From: Haemophilus parainfluenzae
GTDB taxonomy: Bacteria; Pseudomonadota; Gammaproteobacteria; Enterobacterales; Pasteurellaceae
NCBI RefSeq assembly: GCF_003252755.1
Contig: NZ_QEPT01000008.1
Coordinates: 1-64,000 of the forward strand
Direction of reading: 5' to 3'
Length of the DNA stretch: 64,000 bases
Under the pieces are notes generated by a model that saw only the letters and a program-made list of their open reading frames with translations, was not told the DNA's origin and ran no database searches. Positions 59,346 through 64,000 of the stretch are shown here, piece after piece. A program made the translations under genes and the position numbers. Positions within the stretch are counted from its first letter, which is position 1. Every line of letters begins with the position of its first letter.

Positions 59346-60842
59346 ATTCTTACTTATATAAAAAATTTATTTGGTAAAAAAACTAAAAAAGAAACCGAAA
59401 CCAATATAAATTCGCCCGTTCCAAAAACGGAGCCAAAAAGCAAAAAATCTAACGTTTCAAAAACAGAGCGTTCACAACCCAAGATCGCCCCGTCCTCTTC
59501 TCACCATAAAAAAACCAACACTCAAGTGTCTCGTTACGACAAACATAGCGTGAAAGCCTCTCATTTCGGCATTAATCCACGTATGTTTAGTCGTAATGCC
59601 ATTACTGTGGTAGAAAAATTGCAACGCCAAGGTTATGAGGCTTATATCGTAGGGGGCTGTTTGCGTGATTTATTATTAGGTAAACATCCAAAAGATTTTG
59701 ATGTGGCAACAAACGCTCGTCCAGACCAAATTCAAGCGGTATTCCAACGTCAGTGCCGTTTAGTCGGTCGTCGTTTCCGCCTTGCGCATATTATGTTTGG
59801 TCGCGATGTGATAGAAGTAGCCACATTCCGTGCCAACCATTCGGATGCGCGCAGCGAAAATCAAGCCAAACAAAGCGATGAAGGAATGTTACTGCGTGAT
59901 AACGTGTATGGCACCATTGAACAAGATGCTGAACGCCGTGACTTTACTGTAAACGCGCTTTACTACAATCCGCAAGATAATACATTGCGTGATTATTTCA
60001 ACGGGATTGATGATCTGAAAAACGGAAAATTACGTCTGATTGGCGATCCCGTTACCCGTTATCAAGAAGATCCAGTTCGTATGCTACGCTCTGTGCGCTT
60101 TATGGCGAAATTGGATATGTTCTTGGAAAAACCAAGTGAACAGCCAATTCGTGAGCTTGCACCATTGCTGAAAAATATTCCACCGGCGCGTTTATTCGAT
60201 GAAAGCTTAAAATTATTGCAGTCTGGCAATGGCGTAAAAACTTATAAATTACTTCGCCAATATGGCTTATTTGAACAGCTTTTCCCAAGCTTAACGCCTT
60301 ATTTCACCGAAAAAGAAGACAGCCTTGCGGAACGCATGATTTTAACCTCGTTAAATTCAACCGATGAACGTATTGCCGACAAATTACGTATTAATCCAGC
60401 CTTTTTATTTGCGGCATTCTTCTGGTATCCATTACGCGAAAAAGTGGATGTGCTGAAAAATGAAGGTGGCTTAAACAATCACGATGCCTATGCCCTTGCG
60501 GCAAATGAAGTGCTTGATCAATTATGCCGATCATTAGCCGCACCTCGTCGTCATACATCCGTTATTCGTGATATTTGGATGTTGCAATTACAATTGCTTA
60601 AACGCACGGGTTCTCACCCTGCTCGCACGATGGAACATCAAAAATTCCGTGCAGCCTTTGATTTATTGGCGATGCGTGCTGAAGTGGAAGGCGGTGAAAC
60701 CGTTGAACTCGCAAAATGGTGGCATGAGTACCAACTTAGCAATCAAGAACAACGTCGCCAACTAGTTCAAGAGCAACAAAAATTGCATCCTGCACCGAAG
60801 AAAAAATATTATCGTAGACGTAAACCTAAGGCGGCTAACTAA
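59346..60842 (+). CDS. pcnB: Poly(A) polymerase I, probably initiated at AUU
   Basis: PcnB adds poly(A) tails to RNAs and so speeds their decay. The C-terminal 438 residues carry the nucleotidyltransferase motif GGCLRDLLLG...KDFDVATNA near residue 100, the RRFRLAHIMFG segment, and a basic C-terminus (KKKYYRRRKPKAA). In the usual frame the first ATG/GTG/TTG is GTG at 59526, with no good ribosome-binding site. The frame is open upstream without stops to ATT codons at 59343 and 59346, preceded by GGAG 6 nt before 59346 and an in-frame TAA at 59340. E. coli pcnB also starts at AUU. The added 60 residues are Lys-rich. Total length is 498. Its stop overlaps the folK start. Confidence 0.85.
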   Translation: MLTYIKNLFGKKTKKETETNINSPVPKTEPKSKKSNVSKTERSQPKIAPSSSHHKKTNTQVSRYDKHSVKASHFGINPRMFSRNAITVVEKLQRQGYEAYIVGGCLRDLLLGKHPKDFDVATNARPDQIQAVFQRQCRLVGRRFRLAHIMFGRDVIEVATFRANHSDARSENQAKQSDEGMLLRDNVYGTIEQDAERRDFTVNALYYNPQDNTLRDYFNGIDDLKNGKLRLIGDPVTRYQEDPVRMLRSVRFMAKLDMFLEKPSEQPIRELAPLLKNIPPARLFDESLKLLQSGNGVKTYKLLRQYGLFEQLFPSLTPYFTEKEDSLAERMILTSLNSTDERIADKLRINPAFLFAAFFWYPLREKVDVLKNEGGLNNHDAYALAANEVLDQLCRSLAAPRRHTSVIRDIWMLQLQLLKRTGSHPARTMEHQKFRAAFDLLAMRAEVEGGETVELAKWWHEYQLSNQEQRRQLVQEQQKLHPAPKKKYYRRRKPKAAN

Positions 60843-61345
60843 TGGTTCAAGTGTATATCGCCCTTGGCAGCAATTTAAATACGCCTACAGAACAATTAAA
60901 TTCGGCATTAGAGGCAATTTCTGCACTACCTAATACCGAATTAAAATCGGTCAGTGGATTTTATCAAAGCAAACCATTAGGTCCGCAGGATCAACCTGAT
61001 TATGTGAATGCGGTGGCGATGATCGAAACCACTCGCCCACCTTTAGCCTTGCTCGATGAATTGCAACGTATCGAAAATGAACAAGGTCGCGTACGTTTAC
61101 GTCGCTGGGGTGAGCGTACACTGGATTTGGATATTCTGCTTTATGGTGATCAAATCATTCAAAATGAACGCTTAACGGTGCCTCATTACGATATGAAAAA
61201 TCGCGAATTTGTGATTGTGCCACTCTATGATATCGCACAAGATTTGGTTTTACCAGAAGGCGAAAAAGTCGCAGATTTGGTGAAAGCCTTTGAAAATCAT
61301 CAAATGCATAAAATCAGAAACAGCGAGAAAATTGACCGCACTTAA
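60842..61345 (+). CDS. folK: 2-amino-4-hydroxy-6-hydroxymethyldihydropteridine pyrophosphokinase
   Basis: FolK transfers pyrophosphate from ATP to the pterin in folate synthesis. The 167-residue protein has the YIALGSNLNTP N-terminus, FYQSKPLGPQDQPDYVNAVA, and RWGERTLDLDILLYGD, which holds the two Mg-binding aspartates. The ATG overlaps the pcnB stop by 1 nt (TAATG), as in the E. coli pcnB-folK pair. Confidence 0.97.
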   Translation: MVQVYIALGSNLNTPTEQLNSALEAISALPNTELKSVSGFYQSKPLGPQDQPDYVNAVAMIETTRPPLALLDELQRIENEQGRVRLRRWGERTLDLDILLYGDQIIQNERLTVPHYDMKNREFVIVPLYDIAQDLVLPEGEKVADLVKAFENHQMHKIRNSEKIDRT

Positions 61346-61358
61346 CTCAAAACAAAAT

Positions 61359-61389
61359 GGCTGATATTCACTATCAGCCCTTCTTTTTT
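61359..61389 (+). terminator. folK terminator
   Basis: GGCTGATA and TATCAGCC pair across a 5-nt loop, followed by CTTCTTTTTT. It lies 13 bp after the folK stop. Confidence 0.85.
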
Positions 61390-61399
61390 ACCTATCAAA

Positions 61400-61630
61400 T
61401 TAGGCGGCAACGGAAACAAAGATTTCTGTGCCAATAATCACACAAATAAAACCAACCAACATAGGGACAGACATACGTTTTACAATTTCAAATGGTGAGA
61501 TTTTTCCCATATCGGATACCGCTACAACCACACCAGAAACCGGTGATAAACCTCGACCTAAGTTAGAGGCTTGTAACATTGGAATGGTTAAGACGCTGGA
61601 TTGACGCCCATTTGTGTTGCTAATTAGCAA
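61400..61630 (-). pseudogene. dcuC: 3' remnant of a DcuC-type C4-dicarboxylate transporter gene
   Basis: About 60-75 codons survive, encoding QASNLGRGLSPVSGVVVAVS, then SPFEIVKRMSVPMLVGF and a final membrane segment. This resembles the C-terminal end of DcuC-type anaerobic C4-dicarboxylate transporters, which are normally over 440 residues. The frame starts at a TTG with no ribosome-binding site, and a TGA closes the frame shortly upstream at about 61655, beyond which no transporter sequence is seen. The 5' part has been lost; 61631-61826 carries no gene. Confidence 0.7.
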
Positions 61631-61826
61631 TTGAATTGGCAGTTGTAAATCAGTTCAATACGAAAATTTGAGATAGATCACAAAAGAGTTTTGGGGAGAA
61701 AGTTCGGTCGGTTTTGATGGAATTTTTGCAGTTAAAAAACGTTTGAGAAAACAACCGCGCTTTTTAAAAACAGAACGATGGTTCAAGCGCCCACATTTGG
61801 ACGCTTGAACCATTATAGAGAAAATA

Positions 61827-63278
61827 CTAATCACTACTCAATTCTACTTCTTTAAATATATCAAATAAATTATCTGGTTGCAGAGCCCATCTATAAGCAG
61901 GATGAATTTCCCACTCATAGCCAAAATCTGCAAATTTATTTGATAAATATCTATTCTCCTCGAAATATTTTCGGTCTATACCATTTTCTGTTTTCTTTCT
62001 AGCCGTAATAAAATTAATTTTATATAGAAATGCAGCTAACCCTTTTGTGTCAGCCTTACTTTTATTTTGCCAAAAAAATGCCCCTTGCGATTCAATAGTT
62101 TTTATTTTTTTCAGAAGCTCGTCTGTTGTATATACATATGACTCCGAGGTCTTTTTCTGCTTCTTAGAAGGTTTCATATTAAGAATTAATCTTTCTAAGT
62201 CAGGAAGTTCTGAACGATATTCGTTAATAGTATCCTGTAATCTCCCTTGAGAATACTCTTCAAAAACACCTTCTAAATGTCTAGTTGATATTTTAGTTGC
62301 CTTATCAATATTTGCACGTCTAGCTGCTAAAGTTAGCAGTTTTACTAAATCTCTAGGTCTTTTTCTAATTAAAGACATAAGTACCCTATACATCGGAGCA
62401 TTTTCCCAATGCCCTCTCCCTGTGAATCTATCTTCTATTACTGGTTGTAAGTAATTCATCAGCATTATAGATTGATGTTGTTTTATTAACTCATTTTCAT
62501 TTATAGGGCGACCAAAATAGCTTTCAATACGTTTAACTAATAATACTAGAATTTCATGGTTAGACCATGTGTTCCATATAACAGCCCCTTCGGTTTTATC
62601 CGTAGACTCATCTGATGTTCTTGATAGATAATATACATCAGAACGTAAGCTAACTCTAAAGAACATATTTCTATTTTCTGTTGATAAATCTCTAACCGCA
62701 TTTAATAATGCAGATATTCTTCGTATATCATTTTCTCTACCCTGCCATCCTCTATCTAAATCATCTAAATAAATCGAAATCCTACCATCACTTAGATAGT
62801 TTTCAAGAATAACTCTTTTTATTTCTGCTAAATTTTCACTATTTAGTAATAAATTAGATGATGAAATAAAATCAAATAATCTTCCTCCATAATCTTTTAA
62901 TCTATCTTTCCAATCTTTTAATTCTGATAATTTCCCAAATGAAACTAAAATCTTCTTCGCAATAATCTCCGTTATTCCAACCTTCCAGCTTCGAATCAAC
63001 TTTAAAGGTCCATCATCACTTATCTCTAAATCAGCAATATCATCTGGTTTTATTAAGATTGCAAGCCTTTTTTTTGATAATTCCTCTTGTATAGCAACTT
63101 GAAATAATGCTGATTTACCAGTTCCTTTATGTCCAACCAATATTCTAAGAGGAAGATCAGTAATAACCTGTGAATATATATTACTCTTCACATAATATTC
63201 TTTTAAACGATCAGGATCCTCACTTTCTGCTGCTTCTGAACCAAATAATTTTGCGATTTCAATTTCTGTAAAATCCAT
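61827..63278 (-). CDS. P-loop ATPase of Sll1717 type (possible defence or regulatory ATPase)
   Basis: This 483-residue soluble protein has an N-terminal FGSEAAESEDPDRLKEYYV segment, Walker A GHKGTGKS (49-56) and a Walker B-like SIYLDDLDRGW (168-178) of KAP/STAND flavour. A putative sensor FRVSLRSDVYYLSR follows near 210. The C-terminal third (about 330-483) is Lys-rich with a winged-helix-like run, then an aromatic end (PAYRWALQPDNLFDIF). I recognise it only as resembling P-loop ATPases named after Synechocystis Sll1717; no enzymatic partner is adjacent. The ATG at 63278 has AGGAGG 4 nt upstream. The gene uses many AT-rich codons (ATA, AGA) and contains no uptake signal, unlike its neighbours, which suggests transfer. 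Confidence 0.7.
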   Translation of the reverse strand: MDFTEIEIAKLFGSEAAESEDPDRLKEYYVKSNIYSQVITDLPLRILVGHKGTGKSALFQVAIQEELSKKRLAILIKPDDIADLEISDDGPLKLIRSWKVGITEIIAKKILVSFGKLSELKDWKDRLKDYGGRLFDFISSSNLLLNSENLAEIKRVILENYLSDGRISIYLDDLDRGWQGRENDIRRISALLNAVRDLSTENRNMFFRVSLRSDVYYLSRTSDESTDKTEGAVIWNTWSNHEILVLLVKRIESYFGRPINENELIKQHQSIMLMNYLQPVIEDRFTGRGHWENAPMYRVLMSLIRKRPRDLVKLLTLAARRANIDKATKISTRHLEGVFEEYSQGRLQDTINEYRSELPDLERLILNMKPSKKQKKTSESYVYTTDELLKKIKTIESQGAFFWQNKSKADTKGLAAFLYKINFITARKKTENGIDRKYFEENRYLSNKFADFGYEWEIHPAYRWALQPDNLFDIFKEVELSSD

Positions 63279-63341
63279 ACATCCTCCTAACATCTACAAT
63301 AAGTAATTCTTATTTAGATTACCAAAACTATATACTTTATA

Positions 63342-64000
63342 CTATACAACATGCACAGCTTTAATCAAATTCAAAATCCGCTTATCCGACACCTGATACT
63401 TCGTGCCTAACTGCTGTGCAAATAAACTCACACGTAATTCCTCAATCATATAGCGAATTTCTGCCACTTCATCGGAAATTGGTTTAGATTTCGGTAGTTT
63501 AGCCAGCAATTGTTGGTAAGCTTGTTGCACTTGTTCCACGCGTAGCATCGCGGCACGATCACGGTTTACATCTTGAGCCAACTTATCAATGCGTTTATCA
63601 ACGGCTTGCAGATAACGCTGTAAATCCGGTAGGCGATCATAACCGCTCTTTTGCACAAAACCGGGATAAATCAGTCCGCTTAATTGCGCCTTAATATCAG
63701 AAAAGGCAAAAGCCATGGTGAAATCCATTTTACCTTTTAAACGTTGATTTAAGGCATGATTGAGAGAGAGGATTTGCTCCACTTTCTGCGCAATATCCAC
63801 GGTCACTCCGTTAAGGTTTTCTCGAACGAAATCACGCAATTTTTCAAAGCCTGCTTCATCCCATACAAACCCGCCAAAATCAGCAATCAGTTTATCCACG
63901 GCACAAGCAATACAGTCGTCAATCAAATCCAACACACGACCGAACGGGGTAAAATACAGACCTAATTTAGCCTTATTCGGCAATTTTTCATGCAGATATT
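63342..64000 (-). CDS. hrpA: ATP-dependent RNA helicase HrpA, C-terminal part (partial)
   Basis: The last 219 or so codons of a large gene that runs off the right edge are present; the frame is open to 64000. The segment LGLYFTPFGRVLDLIDDCIACAVDKL and the end NLIKAVHVV fit the C-terminal DUF3418 region of HrpA, a DEAH-box helicase of about 1300 residues that rescues stalled ribosomes in E. coli. The helicase motifs themselves are outside the window. A TTG near 63983 could be mistaken for a start but lies inside the frame. Confidence 0.85.
   Translation of the reverse strand, partial: YLHEKLPNKAKLGLYFTPFGRVLDLIDDCIACAVDKLIADFGGFVWDEAGFEKLRDFVRENLNGVTVDIAQKVEQILSLNHALNQRLKGKMDFTMAFAFSDIKAQLSGLIYPGFVQKSGYDRLPDLQRYLQAVDKRIDKLAQDVNRDRAAMLRVEQVQQAYQQLLAKLPKSKPISDEVAEIRYMIEELRVSLFAQQLGTKYQVSDKRILNLIKAVHVV

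Noticed and set aside
59526-59528. GTG at 59526 as the pcnB start
   Set aside because: It has no good ribosome-binding site (upstream is CAACACTCAA), while the frame continues unbroken to an ATT with GGAG spaced 6 nt upstream.
63756-63965. Small gene antisense to hrpA
   Set aside because: It is a shadow of the hrpA reading frame with no ribosome-binding site or recognisable product.

Overview
The window comes from the chromosome of a Pasteurellaceae bacterium, most likely a Haemophilus species. The main evidence is the 9-bp DNA uptake signal AAGTGCGGT (complement ACCGCACTT), which is scattered through and between genes on both strands and often paired as inverted copies at gene ends. Gene blocks also follow H. 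influenzae order as I recall it: birA-guaB-guaA; afu operon-udk-dcd-asmA-like-sotB; fdhD-fdnG-fdxH-fdnI-fdhE-rimI-holD-rsmC; and terC-uvrC-kdsB-lpxK-msbA-rec2-dksA-pcnB-folK. A fused glutathione synthetase (gshF) of P. multocida type argues against H. influenzae itself, which cannot make glutathione; H. parainfluenzae or a near relative would fit, but the species cannot be fixed from this window.

Layout. 1-360 is the 5' end of a minus-strand 16S rRNA gene with its leader and promoter. 482-6535 holds a DUF5718-type gene, birA, guaB, guaA and an AEC-type carrier. 6557-10984 (minus) holds a small YgjV-like membrane protein, azlD, azlC and metR in one likely operon, then a membrane protein usually labelled site-specific recombinase. 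11129-16544 (minus) is an Afu-type ABC importer with two tandem binding-protein genes behind a CRP-type promoter. 16730-20333 is udk-dcd-asmA-like-sotB. 20381-24262 (minus) is dppBCDF without a binding-protein gene. uvrD and an orphan third AfuA paralogue follow. 27800-34580 encodes a complete membrane formate dehydrogenase, including a selenocysteine-containing catalytic subunit, with its maturation factors FdhD and FdhE.

34636-43466 holds small informational and metabolic operons: rimI-holD-lipoprotein, rsmC, a PEBP-family gene, tmaR, serC-hisC, tpx, and HAD-ybeY-ybeZ. gshF (minus) diverges from hitABC, a true ferric-iron importer preceded by a good Fur box. 49727-58550 (minus) is terC, uvrC, kdsB, ycaR, lpxK, msbA and rec2/comEC; rec2 has a textbook competence-type CRP-S site upstream. 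dksA, pcnB (apparently starting at AUU) and folK follow.

The last 2.6 kb is the only clearly accessory-looking stretch: a 3' remnant of a dcuC-type transporter gene, then a single large P-loop ATPase gene of Sll1717 type with AT-rich codons and no uptake signals, then the 3' part of hrpA running off the window. That ATPase is the best candidate for a poorly described, possibly defence-related system. The other points of interest are regulatory or translational: AUU initiation of pcnB, the UGA/SECIS in fdnG, CRP versus Fur control of two related transporters, and leaky hairpins behind binding-protein genes. There are no CRISPR arrays, insertion sequences, tRNA genes or prophage genes that I can see.
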